Origin: Nothophaeocryptopus gaeumannii
Taxonomy: Eukaryota; Ascomycota; Dothideomycetes; Mycosphaerellales; Mycosphaerellaceae
Reading direction: 5' to 3'
Assembly: GCA_031771865.1 (NCBI GenBank)
Contig: JASISA010000009.1
Span: 620,001 to 684,000, forward strand
Length of the DNA stretch: 64,000 bases
The position numbers and the translations under genes were made by a program. A model generated the notes under the pieces. That model had not been told where the DNA came from, did not search any database, and was given only the letters and a program-made list of their open reading frames with translations. Of this stretch, positions 33,881-44,291 are shown piece by piece (position 1 is the first letter of the stretch; the number at the start of each line of letters is the position of its first letter).

Positions 33881-36244
33881 ATGGCTCCCCGGCCGCGCCG
33901 CCCACCGAAAAGGCCAAGGAAAGAGACCGCTTACGCGACAGCGTTTCTCGAAGATGCGTCGATCACACCGCAGATCCACCTCGCCCGTAGCACAAGAAAA
34001 GCCGCGTTATCGGCGTGGAGATCATGGGTCAGGTAACAATCTGGATATCGCTCATTTGATCAGGACATCCCACTTACAGATCATAGATTCTGCGAAGCTC
34101 CTGGGATCCAGCTTTCGTCACGCCCCGAAGCCCTATCTAAAGTAAGCGTGCAGGACCTTCGCAAGTTCCTGCACTGGCACCTTAACCACTCGGAGATCAC
34201 GAAACTCGGCACTCTCTATGTCTTCGCCCGAAAGTTCAGACAGGCGTACAAGATCCAGACCGGACAGGTGTTGGACACGAAACTGATTTCGGAGATGAAA
34301 CACGTGCGCCTCCCTCGATAGTATGTTCGCACGGGCTGACTGTTGACAGTATATCGAGAACACGCTACGAACGGAGTTCGATCTGCAGGAAGATCGATCC
34401 GACAAGCCCGTACTCAACGTCGATGACCTTCTGGCGACCTTGCATGTCCACTGGGTTCAGTGTCAGGAGTGGTACGCAGCTGAGCGTCAACGGGTACAGC
34501 TCTCTCTAATACTCTTGCTCATCGTGTATACCTCTGCGCGGCCTTCGGCGGTCGTGGACTGCGAGGGCAAAATGCTCCCTGCTGATCTCGACGAGGATGA
34601 GCTGAACTTCCCGGGACAGTTTACCTCTTTCGAGACCGCTGGGGACTGCTTGAAGTATAAGGATATCCAGATATTCAAGGTCAAGGGACAGTCTCAAGAC
34701 GACCACGTCTTGCTCATGATTGTTACCCTTAGGCTTATGAAAGGCCAGCGCAACAAGTCTCTTGCGTAGGTGTGTTCTCCCCCATAAGCTTCTATGCTGA
34801 CGACATTTCATAGGCCGAAATACGTTTTCCACGAGCGGGATGACAATCTCGCCTTCTGTCCAATCCTGCACGTTCTCGCTCTTGCATTCGCAGACAAGGC
34901 ATTCAGTAGTCCGTGGCTACAGGAACCAAAGGACATCTATACGTTCCATGTCGATGGCGATCGAGGCCTTCAGGGACTGCCTCTCGAGTGGAAGCGTGAT
35001 ATGCTCGATGTTCCGGTTTTGCGCCGGTCTACGGATAGCCGGGCCGCCTTGAAATACCATGAGGCTCGCGACGCCAACTCAAGGCTGGGCAAAGCAGTGG
35101 GCTACAAGGACCCTTTCCAGTTCTACCAGGGTCGACGGGGCGCTGGCGAGGCCCTGAACGGTAAGACCGGCGCTCGACGAACAGAATGTTCGACCGCGTC
35201 GCTAACATCGCTGTAGCTCGCACCACGGTAGCGGTCCGCAATCGGGCTATGGGACACAGCCGAGCAGAGATATACGACAAGTATTACACCAACCAGACTG
35301 TCGCTGCCGACACCCAATCCGCGTTCCTTGGAACGCCATCGCAGGACTGGATGGTCAGTCTTGCTTCCCATCTCGGTCTTACGCGTGACCCAAGCGCACA
35401 GAAACTAGTTCCAAACCCAACATCACAAGAGGTGGACAGTCAGCACGAAGTCTCTCAGTTGATACAACAGACACAGGAATTACGATCCTAAATCGTCCAG
35501 AGGTACGGGAGCTTAAGGAGTGCTCTTCGAACTCCTACCCTAGACGCGTACAAATCGAGTCAAGCGCAACTTCGAGGCGCGCGACTCCGAGCATCGAAGG
35601 AGCTAAAGAAACAACGATGGAAGGAGCACTTCGACACAATTGGTACGACGGAGATCGCTCGACAGCGGATGGGGCAACCGCTACCTTCATCACAGAATCC
35701 GGAAGTGCAATATGAGTTCGAGGAGCGAGCCCTACTCTCCGAGCTCCTTTGCCGAAACGATGACGTGAGCAAGCTTCAAACAGGCGACGTGATCCATCGA
35801 CGCCTCCAAGCGTTGACCGCTATGGTGGCTTTGTGTCATCGTCGTCAAGGCCCTCGCCAGCGACGGCGTCGCTCCGCCAGCCCCGTACCAAGTGAGCCTT
35901 ATGCCGATATGATCAACCTCGATTGTCTCCAAGGAAACCAGTGTCCTTGGTGTCTTCACGATGAGACTCTATCAAAAGGCAAACGGCAGTTTGCATACTC
36001 GCAGATCAGCAAGTTGCGGGACCACATCCAGGAGAAGCACTTCCCACAGCAAATCGACGGGATAGAGCCGGCGTGTCTTCTCTCTCAACAAGTGGACCAA
36101 TACTGTTGCCCCTTCACCCACTGTGGACAGAACCACCACAGCGAAGACCATCTGAAAAATCACTTAGCTAGCAGTCATGATTTCTTCTGTGCCCCGGCAT
36201 TGTATGACTCTAGAAATGACGACTCCTGGTCAGGGATCATTTGA
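33881..36244 (+). pseudogene. DUF3435 tyrosine recombinase (Starship captain-like), one in-frame TAA
   Basis: Five exons: 33881-34032, 34087-34303, 34350-34765, 34814-35160 and 35217-36244, all with GT-AG introns that keep frame, 719 codons in total. The N-terminal part (RKAALSAWRSWVRFCEAPGIQ) is the family's W-x-x-F-C region. The core has LLLIVYTSARPSAVVD (catalytic Arg), LKYKDIQIF, VFHERDDNLAFCPILHVLALAFAD, the QGRRGAGEALN segment, and RNRAMGHSRAEIYDKYYTN (His and probable nucleophile Tyr). These are the boxes of DUF3435/Crypton-like recombinases. A TAA at 35489-35491 cuts the frame after residue 468. The frame then continues 250 codons through a C2H2-like C-terminus (QCPWCLHDETL, CCPFTHCGQ). 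All catalytic parts lie before the stop, so a shortened enzyme might still work. Confidence 0.85.
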
Positions 36245-37680
36245 AGGATGGGACTAGCAACCTCTTAGAAGCTAATGAAACCGTGAGCTATTGCTATAAA
36301 ATTCTGCTTTCTACTTGCCGCGATGGACGAGATGTAGCCGGCACGGTGTATACAGTGCTGGACATGAATCGAGACATTGCTTAGAAGAAGCAAATCAGCC
36401 TATCCAAACAATCGCCTTCTTGAGAACAGCTTTATTCTCGTACTGCTCTCCTTCGGCATTGCCAGCAACTAGCACTAGCGGGGTACAGAGCAGAGTGATG
36501 CTACGGCCATCAAGAGCCTCCGGAGTGTGCTCGAGATCTCGCTTGTGCAGAGGATGAACTTCAAAGACATCTAATGTAACGTCCGTCCCTACGTCACGGG
36601 ACGCCCGCCGTGCCGGGACACGAACATCTATTTTCTAAGGTATTTCGCCATGGCCTCAATTTCAGATCTCGATCTTGGTTGACGCTTCGTTCTTCGCCTC
36701 TTTGCGCAATACGTCCACTTCCCCTTATGCCAAATGACCGACCCTAAGTCCAGATATCTAAGTTCAACGTCAGCGGCCAATTTTGTGTCAAAGACTCAAT
36801 ACACGCTGTAGCACGCTCATGGGTCTGCAAAGGGCTACAACATAAGACCTAGGAACAGCCAGAGCCGCGAGCTACCATCTACAATAAAGTTTGAGATCAA
36901 AGTAGGCAATGCTAACGCCGTTGCAAGGGTAAGAAGGTAAACAACTAGTATCTGCGATAGGCGAAGCTCGGATAGCTCGGGTAGCGGAACGCTTATTCCT
37001 AGCCGGCTCCGGAGAGTGTGCGCCAGAATGACGTAACTGTGAAGCGCTCGATGCGCAGCGACTAGATGCTTCTAGTCTGATGTGATCCACGCCGCACCGA
37101 GTAGGTAACAGGCCTTGCTTCAACATGAATCGTCGTTCCACATAGCCCTCAACTTTCACGGCTCTACGTACTCGAGGGATGGGGAGAGCCGATGCGGTTT
37201 AGCCCGCGCCGCTTCGAGATCGCGACGGCCAAGCCCGCGTAATCGTCGCCCCCCGAACATCGCTACTCTCCTCCCAGCTGCTCCTCCTCCCTCACCTGTC
37301 GTCCGCCCTCACCTTGCTCGCTCATTCTCGCGCCCGCTCATTCTCGCGCCCATGGATGCGCGCCCCAAGTCCTCCCCTCACTATCCGAGATCGCGGCAGC
37401 CGGCGCGTTCGCCACGGTGCGAAGGACGAGATCGTAGAACCGCTGCCACCTGCGAACGGATGCCTCCTCGACCGTGCGATCACCGCGACTGCATCGCACG
37501 GTCAACCACGACATCTGGCAACTTATGCGCAAGCGCCCTCCCCCGACTGGGGACACGTCACCCTCGCCGTGCGGCACCGCCGTAGACGTTCCAGGTTGAG
37601 CTCCCGCTCGAGGGTCGCAGCCGTCTGACTGGACCGTGTGTGAGGCAGACACCTATCGCGGTGCGCCACTTTGAATAGGG
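36245..37680. other. Element interior without a recognisable gene
   Basis: About 1.4 kb after the captain. Between 36245 and 37110 no frame is long. From 37115 to 37600 overlapping frames on both strands are arginine/proline-rich, as expected of GC-rich sequence, with no domain. No tRNA or LTR was recognised. Confidence 0.5.
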
Positions 37681-38388
37681 ATGGCGATCGAAAGAGCTAG
37701 CGAGGACTGCTTGAGGAAGAAGGTGGGCGAGCATAGGCTCAGCTCGCTCGATCTGGTGAGGACACTGTGTTGGAGAGTCGTAGCTCTAAGCTCTATTTGT
37801 GGCCAGTGGAGCGGCGCCACCAACACAACGCCGCAGCTGTGCGTCGCGCTAAAGCGCAAGAAAGTACCCAGGAGGCAGCTCCCTACGGCATACGGCACCG
37901 ATTGCGCGGGCGGGCGCATAGATGACCTGTGTGTGCACGACGCAACGACTCGGCGCCGCTATTTGGCGACAGACGCAGCGGGTGAGTGGTGTGCTGCGCC
38001 AGCCTGGAGCAACAGCTGCGTAGTTGCACGGCAGGGAACGGTGCAATCGATCAACACTCTGGATTCGAAAAGGTGTTATATAGTAGAGCTTGAAGTGCAG
38101 CGCCAAGTCTTGAAAGCGCGCGATGGACAAGAGAAAGAGCGCCTAGTTATGGAGAAGAAGACTGCTTTGAAGGTTGAAGAGCTGTGCACAGGACTGCCTA
38201 GCGAATTCGCCCTGTACTTGAACAACAATAGCGTTAAAAATTCTCCTTCAAATATACTCAAGAGTCCGGGGCATGCTGCTGCCTTGATCTCAGCTGCACT
38301 CCCGCGCTATCAACGCACCTCGCCCTGTCTCATTGGCCCAAACTCTTCAGAAGCTAGTGCAGGGTGCGTCGAATTCGAAGACGCTTGA
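37681..38388 (+). pseudogene. ORF containing a casein kinase 1-like fragment
   Basis: An ATG frame of 235 residues. Most is unrecognisable, but residues about 150-180 (ARDGQEKERLVMEKK, then VEELCTGLPSEFALYLN) match the segment of casein kinase 1 after the kinase core, where the family has EKK, then VE/DxLCxGLPxEFxxYLNY. The match ends abruptly, and the catalytic domain is absent. It looks like a captured piece of a CK1 gene. The whole frame may never have been a gene. It lies between the captain and the copia element. Confidence 0.45.
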
Positions 38389-38793
38389 GACGACCGGCTG
38401 TAGATCCATCATGTCGATCGACGAGAGGCAAGATGTAACTGCAAGCGGCCAAAGCGATAGTAGCGTCTCGACATTTCGATGTTCAGGACTCCTGCGCCAT
38501 AGCTGTGTCAATGTGATCAACGTTCTCCAGTGTCGCCGTCGTGATGTCGCAAATTGGGAAAAGACAAGCAGCCTGAAAAATGATGTTGCCAATTAATGTT
38601 GGGTAGTTGGCCTCTTCTGCCGCTTCGTAGCAGCGTCGAGATTGATAGCGAGTTCGTCAGCAGATGTCTCCGACTCAGAGGACTCTCTTGCTACGACGGA
38701 CGAGCCGATATTCTCGCTTTCAGTCCTGCCGGACGATCTCGTGTCTGTTGACAGACACGATATGCAGTCACCAATGAGCGCGCTTGGGATGAC

Positions 38794-40364
38794 TTGCTAA
38801 GTCATCTCAGTAAAGTCAAGCTTGACGACTGCACGTCTATGACGGAATACACCAACAAGATACGACAGATCAAAGCTGATCTCAAGACTGTCGCGTATGA
38901 CATGACCGATGACATGTTCGCCACTGCTCTGCTTCATGGTCTGCCTCCAAACTTTCGCAACTTTAAAGAAAACTACGATTGGATTCGCTCGATCACTCCC
39001 AACAACTCTCCTGATCTGGAGTACCTCTTCGAACGACTCCACGTCGAAGAAGCTAAGCAAGTACGGTTGAAAGAAGAAAGAAGGGCAAGGGATAGGCTAA
39101 GACATGAACCGAACACTGGTTGTGGACACACAAGCTTTCGACGACCAAAGCGTGAAGACAAGAGCCACTTGAAATGCAACTTCCCTGGCTGTGGCAAGAC
39201 TGGACATACTGAAGACACGTGCCGGACCAAAGACCCATCCAGAGTTCCACGATCTGTTAAGGACAGGATATCCTCCAACAACGACAACAAACCCACTATG
39301 GGCTGCGCCACGGAGAGCAACTTTTCCAGTTTCAAGGATGCGTACACCTGTGCCGATAACTTAGGTACAACTCCCCCGTCTATACTCCAGACAAACGCAG
39401 CTGACACTGCACTACAGATGTGTAGTGTAAGGGCTCGCGAATGGTTGCCGGAATCAGGGGGAGTTGGCACAATTCACCTGGAATCTGGAAAGTCAATGCT
39501 TGGAAACAAAACGTGGGGAGCCTTCCTCGTTGGCACATCGTGTACACCAGACACTTGGTTAGCAGACACTGGAGCGAATATGCATATTGTCAATGATACA
39601 AAGTGGTTCAAAAAGGGAACTTTTCGTCCGTTCAGCGGTTGTGCTATGAATATCAGTACCGCTGATGGATCTACAACTCTTTTCGTGAAAGGAGGAGGCA
39701 CGGTCGAGATCGTTCTCCTGAACCCGGATGGTATTCCGGCCAAGATCTCACTTCATGAAGTCGCCTATGCCCCACAGGGGAAATGCAACTTGTTTTCCGG
39801 CGGCATGTTTGCCCAGAAGGGCAACCTGACCGGTGTCTACAATGACCGGTTTATGACATGGGTTGACAATCGAGGGAACACGATTGGACATGCGCCGTTC
39901 AACAATGGTCTGTACCACCTCAGTATTGAACTCCAACGTTCTTCTATTGAGCCAGTGGAGATTGTTGCTGCTACGGTGAATTTTGATGACCCTGTGTGGA
40001 AATGGCATCGCCGACTCGGCCACCTCGGACTACAGAACATGTTGAAATTACTGGAATCCTCCACTGGGATGGAGATCACAGCAGCGCAGGTACGAGCGAA
40101 ACTGAAGGCTGTATGCCCGGTGTGCGCAGTCACGCGAGCTCTGGTGAAGATACCACGAGATCCAGCCAAGCGTCATGCTCAGCAACCAGGACAGATGGTG
40201 CATGTTGATGTGTGGGGACCGTATCCAATCCAAGGATTCGATGGCACAAAGTACTTCCTGTTTATTACAGACGACTGTACCCGCTACACATGGAGCGCGC
40301 GTTTTGATCACAAACACCAGCTTTTGGAGATTTTCACATCCCTAGTGAGATTCATTCAAAAACC
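38794..40364 (+). CDS. Copia gag-protease-integrase part of the polyprotein (5'-incomplete)
   Basis: The frame opens at about 38776 and holds the gag helical domain (SKVKLDDCTSMTEYTNKIRQ; LLHGLPPNFRNFKENYDW). A CCHC knuckle follows (CNFPGCGKTGHTEDTC, about 39176-39223), then the aspartic protease active site WLADTGANMHIV (about 39558). Next are the integrase zinc motif (HRRLGHLGLQNM ... VCPVCAV, about 40006-40130) and the first integrase core segment with FLFITDDCTRYTW. Near 40365 the frame is lost: one base appears missing between RFIQK and the continuation YDITIRCCRLDNEFENG in the next frame. The same long frame runs on to 40710 but is then out of phase. No ATG start is visible. Confidence 0.8.
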
Positions 40365-43300
40365 TACGATATTACTATCCGATGTTGCCGCCTGGATAAT
40401 GAATTCGAGAACGGACCAGTTGCCAGATGGTGTGACTCTCACTTTATTGCGAGGGAGCACATTGAGCCCTATGCGCACTACCAGAATGGAGTCACTATAC
40501 GCGAAAGGGCAGCGCCGATGGTACAAGAAACATCAATTTCCGGACAAGTCTCCAAAATCATTTCAGAAAAGGGAACGGAACTCTTACGTGTTTCTAGCAT
40601 CCCGGAGAATCTCTGGCCAGAAGCCATTCAGCATTCTGTCTGGCTCAAGAATCGAACACCAGCGCGGGCATTGCGAAAAAACAATGCGAAAACTCCATAC
40701 GAAGCTTTGAAGGGTGAGAAACCTACCCTCACGCGCGAGCGAATATGGGGGAGTAGAGCATATGTTACCTATCCGCTTGAGTTTAGACACAGGGCAGACA
40801 TGATGAAGCTACACAGTCCTCGAGGCTGGTTAGGATACTTTGTCGGCTGTGAAAGTGAGGCGATGTATCACATCTACTCACCCGCGAAACACAAAGTCTA
40901 TCGAATTGGAGTCTCCAGAATCGAAGACGGAGAGGGACTAAACGACCCTCATGATGCACCGTGTCTGGAAGATAGAATTCCTGCCGCGGATTTTGCAAGC
41001 TCGGAGCGCACCGATGTCGGAATCAACAATGAATTAGTCAATGACATGGACAGTACAGATCATACTGTTCCTCCTGTTTCTGAGGGAATAAATGATCAGG
41101 ATACGAGCACGGAGGACGAAAGCGACCTTGGTACAGCCAGATCTACGATCGCGTCCAGATATTTCGTGCAGACAGCACATGCAAGTATGGCAAAGAGGAA
41201 GATGGGTGACGACACAATGCTAGCACCCAAGCAAAGCCGCCAAGCCACACATTCTGCGGGTGAATTAAACCAGGAAAGGTCATCTTCCTCGGACACGGAA
41301 GACGACTCCTGGTACTACGCAAATGATGGCTCCGTATCCCAGGCGTACTGGGACTTCGTCGCAAAACATGGGACCCGCAAGAAGAAGACTTACTTGCCAG
41401 ACGATGAAAGATGTGACAGGTGTTTCCGATTTGGGCGAAGGTGCGATGTAGTAATGACAAGAATACCTTGCACGATGTGTGCTACAAGAAGAGAACGGTG
41501 TCAACCTCAGACAAAACAAACAAGGCAGCTAGTGCTTCCTGAGAATCGTGACCAGAAGAAGCAGATTGGCGGATTGGCACAAGATCCTCCGTGTCGGAGG
41601 TGTTTCAAATTCTCCCTACCATGCCTACTTAGTGATCCAGCGAATCCGAAATGCAACAGGTGCCGAAAATTGAATCGACCATGTATTTGGGACTTGGATG
41701 GAGCAGAGAAGTCAAGATACAATGAAGACCGCAAAGTGGAAAGGCAACATGCATCACAGGAGAGACTTGGATTCAGCGCTGTTCCTCGGGACAAAAAATG
41801 CTATCGATGTGAGATCAGGAGGATAGCATGTGATGGAAAACAGCCTTGCAACAAATGCAACACTAAACGCCTGCGTACAACTTGTCGACCTCAAGGACTT
41901 GAACATCTACCGATATGTGTTCACTGCAGCTCTGTCAATGCTCACTGCGATCGTGGGCAACCGTGCAAGAGGTGCATTAGCAAGAAGAGAACTTGCTCGT
42001 ATGAAGCTCAGGACGGCCTGCTCTTTCGCTCGTACACCGCGCCCGATGGTCCTATTCCAAAAGGTTTCGCATCGGTGGGAGCCCTGAATGAAGGAGAGTC
42101 ATCTGATGACGAGTGTGTCCGTTGTAAAAGAAAGAAACTGAACTGCAGTGGCGAATATCCATGCCATAAATGTGTCCGGGATCAGATGACTTCCCAGATT
42201 GCCCATTGCAATTATCGACATTCCAATGGATCATACGACTCATGGACAGTACGACCTTTTGAACCAGATAAACTCGGCCAGTCAAACATCCGCGAGGACT
42301 ATGAACACTACGCTGGTAGAAAGAGGGGTGCAACTGAAGAGGTAAAAGCTTTGATACGCTCATCGAGGCCCAGGCGCTCGACAAGTGCAAGGGACCTACG
42401 ACCATTGAGAAAGGAGACTCTTCCCGACGACGTAGACCACAATGAGCTTGAGTCCGTACACGAAGAGTCCAAGAACAGGCTTAAACGCTTCAAGTTTGCA
42501 CTATCTGCGGAAATAGCTCCAGCACTCGGACTAAGACTCTTGAGCTCTGCTGGCACGAAGTACTACAAGGCAAAACAGGCGGAACTCAAAGCTCATAGTG
42601 AGAAGTGTACTTGGCTGGTTGTCCCAATCCCAGAAGGAGTTCACCCTATTACATCACGATGGGTAACCACCGACAAGTACGGACCAGATGGTCAAATTAC
42701 GAAGCAGAAAGCCAGATTGGTCGCCAGAGGCTTCCAGCAGGAGGAAGGCGTAGATTACGAAGAAACGTTCGCATCCGTGGTGAAACCTGCATCGACGCGC
42801 ATCTTGCTTGCGTTAGCTGCCATTCTCTTATGGCCAGTTCATCAGGCCGATGTCAAGACAGCTTTCCTGAACAGCGATCTGGACAAGCCAGTATACATGA
42901 GAGCACCTCAAGATATCAAGTTACCTGGTGGACACTGTCTTCTGCTGCTCAAGGCACTGTACGGATTGAAACAGTCCCCACGTGCTTGGTATCAAAAGCT
43001 TCGGAACACCTTGATCGACTGGGGCTGGCGCATCTCAGCTTATGACCCGTGTGTCTTCATAAACGACGGCACCGGGCTCATACTTGAAGTTCATGTAGAT
43101 GATATCAACATCATGGGGAAAGACCTCCAAGCCATCCTTGAGTTCAAAATTCTTATGTCAAAAGCATTCCCAATGACGGACGAGGGAGAGTGCTCTTGGT
43201 ATCTGGGTATGCACGTGGAACAAAAACCAGGAGAAATTCGCATCCACCAGAGACGATACATCGACGAAATTGTCGCCAAGTACGGTTTCGATCAAGCAGC

Positions 43301-44057
43301 GCCGGTGAAAACACCCCTCGAGAAAGACATTAAACTCACAAAAGAAGATACTTACGTTGCACATCCAAAGCTCCGGCAACAGTATCAATCCAAAGTCGGA
43401 TCACTCAACTTTGCCAGTAATCAGACAAGACCAGACATCGCCTTCACTACAGGATATGTGGCTCGTTATGCATCTAATCCAAGTAGGACTCACATGGATT
43501 CGGTGAACCGCATCTTTGCCTACTTGAAAAACGATCCAGCGAAGGGCATTGTCTATTCTGCCAAGCACGGACTTGATCTCAAGGGTTTTGTCGATAGCGA
43601 CTTCGCTGGATGTGAAGACTCACGTAGGTCAACGACTGGGTGGGTATTCACGCTCGCTGGGGGACCTGTTTCCTGGTCTTCTCAACGACAGAAGACAGTG
43701 GCTACGTCGACAATGGACGCAGAATATATCGCAGGCGCAGAGGCGGCGAAGGAAGCAGTATGGATTCGCAACTTCATCAACGATCTACGCATTCCAGGAG
43801 TCCATATCGACAAAGTCCCACTATACATCGACAACAACTCGGCATTGAAGCTTACAAGGAATCCGGAGTTCCATAACAGATCGAAGCATATCGATGTCAA
43901 ACATCACTTCATCCGAGAGAAGGTAGACGACGGATCTATTAACACTCTCCGAGTCGACACGGCAGATAACCTAGCGGACATTTTCACCAAGGCCCTGTCA
44001 CGAGCCACCCATGAAGACTTGGTCAACAGACTAAATCTGCTGTCAGGGGGAGTATGA
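40365..44057 (+). CDS. Copia integrase C-part, Zn2Cys6 array, reverse transcriptase, RNase H
   Basis: This frame begins in the integrase core (RLDNEFENG, with the second catalytic Asp) and runs uninterrupted to a TGA at 44057. After WGSRAYVTYPLEF comes a long linker (41.0-42.45 kb) with five Zn(II)2Cys6 clusters, described separately. Reverse transcriptase follows: HPITSRWVTTDKYGPDGQI, KARLVARGFQQ, HQADVKTAFLNSDL, YGLKQSPRAWY and EVHVDDINIM (the catalytic DD pair). RNase H is GFVDSDFAGCEDSRRSTTGW with STMDAEYIA, ending in ADIFTKALSR. Apart from the frameshift at its start, this part is intact, which suggests fairly recent activity. Confidence 0.85.
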   Translation, partial: YDITIRCCRLDNEFENGPVARWCDSHFIAREHIEPYAHYQNGVTIRERAAPMVQETSISGQVSKIISEKGTELLRVSSIPENLWPEAIQHSVWLKNRTPARALRKNNAKTPYEALKGEKPTLTRERIWGSRAYVTYPLEFRHRADMMKLHSPRGWLGYFVGCESEAMYHIYSPAKHKVYRIGVSRIEDGEGLNDPHDAPCLEDRIPAADFASSERTDVGINNELVNDMDSTDHTVPPVSEGINDQDTSTEDESDLGTARSTIASRYFVQTAHASMAKRKMGDDTMLAPKQSRQATHSAGELNQERSSSSDTEDDSWYYANDGSVSQAYWDFVAKHGTRKKKTYLPDDERCDRCFRFGRRCDVVMTRIPCTMCATRRERCQPQTKQTRQLVLPENRDQKKQIGGLAQDPPCRRCFKFSLPCLLSDPANPKCNRCRKLNRPCIWDLDGAEKSRYNEDRKVERQHASQERLGFSAVPRDKKCYRCEIRRIACDGKQPCNKCNTKRLRTTCRPQGLEHLPICVHCSSVNAHCDRGQPCKRCISKKRTCSYEAQDGLLFRSYTAPDGPIPKGFASVGALNEGESSDDECVRCKRKKLNCSGEYPCHKCVRDQMTSQIAHCNYRHSNGSYDSWTVRPFEPDKLGQSNIREDYEHYAGRKRGATEEVKALIRSSRPRRSTSARDLRPLRKETLPDDVDHNELESVHEESKNRLKRFKFALSAEIAPALGLRLLSSAGTKYYKAKQAELKAHSEKCTWLVVPIPEGVHPITSRWVTTDKYGPDGQITKQKARLVARGFQQEEGVDYEETFASVVKPASTRILLALAAILLWPVHQADVKTAFLNSDLDKPVYMRAPQDIKLPGGHCLLLLKALYGLKQSPRAWYQKLRNTLIDWGWRISAYDPCVFINDGTGLILEVHVDDINIMGKDLQAILEFKILMSKAFPMTDEGECSWYLGMHVEQKPGEIRIHQRRYIDEIVAKYGFDQAAPVKTPLEKDIKLTKEDTYVAHPKLRQQYQSKVGSLNFASNQTRPDIAFTTGYVARYASNPSRTHMDSVNRIFAYLKNDPAKGIVYSAKHGLDLKGFVDSDFAGCEDSRRSTTGWVFTLAGGPVSWSSQRQKTVATSTMDAEYIAGAEAAKEAVWIRNFINDLRIPGVHIDKVPLYIDNNSALKLTRNPEFHNRSKHIDVKHHFIREKVDDGSINTLRVDTADNLADIFTKALSRATHEDLVNRLNLLSGGV
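41412..42208 (+). other. Array of five Zn(II)2Cys6 clusters inside the copia polyprotein
   Basis: Five successive C-x2-C-x6-C-x(5-9)-C-x2-C-x(6-11)-C patterns, at 41412-41501, 41592-41684, 41800-41885, 41916-41996 and 42114-42208. Examples: CDRCFRFGRRC then CTMCATRRERC; CVHCSSVNAHC then CKRCISKKRTC. The first, second and fourth match the fungal binuclear zinc cluster exactly; the third and fifth differ only in the last spacing. They lie between integrase and reverse transcriptase, where retroelements can carry integration-targeting tails. Basic residues inside the clusters fit DNA binding. I know the cluster as a transcription-factor DNA-binding domain, not as a normal copia component; function here is inference. 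Confidence 0.85.
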
Positions 44058-44164
44058 AAAAAGGGAAATCAAAAGACCTTGTGATCCTTAGGGGAGTGTC
44101 ACAGCTCTCCGTTCCGTGCCACAGGGGGAGAGTTGAATCCCATGGTCACGTGATATCCACCCTA

Positions 44165-44218
44165 CTGCCTGGTAGGCAGCTACGCCACTGGGATGGCTGC
44201 CTAGTAGGCAGTCAGTGG
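44165..44218. repeat. Paired short near-palindromes in the putative copia 3' LTR
   Basis: CTGCCT/AGGCAG arms occur twice (44165-44179 and 44197-44211), each around a 3-base loop. The second is nested inside CCACTG (44185-44190) and CAGTGG (44213-44218). They could form hairpins in RNA or DNA. Confidence 0.6.
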
Positions 44219-44291
44219 CGATTAGGTTGCTAGCAGCAGGAGTAATAGATATAGGTAGCAATGTGGCTACTCATAGATAGAAGCATCACAC

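Larger units (their letters stand above)
38770..44290 (+). mobile_element. Ty1/copia LTR retrotransposon, 5'-truncated, nested in the large element
   Basis: Domain order gag, protease, integrase, reverse transcriptase, RNase H marks a copia (Pseudoviridae-type) element. The gag frame starts without an ATG and has a TGA just upstream, and no copy of the 3' region is found before it, so the 5' LTR and gag start seem lost. After the RNase H stop (44057) come a purine-rich tract and about 230 bp that could be the 3' LTR. That stretch holds two near-palindromes (44165-44179 and 44197-44211). A single frameshift near 40365 separates the two long frames. The 3' border merges into a pogo remnant. Confidence 0.85.

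Noticed and set aside
37115..37652. Overlapping ORFs over 100 codons on both strands
   Set aside because: GC-rich sequence with Arg/Pro/Ala-rich frames in all phases; no recognisable protein pattern.
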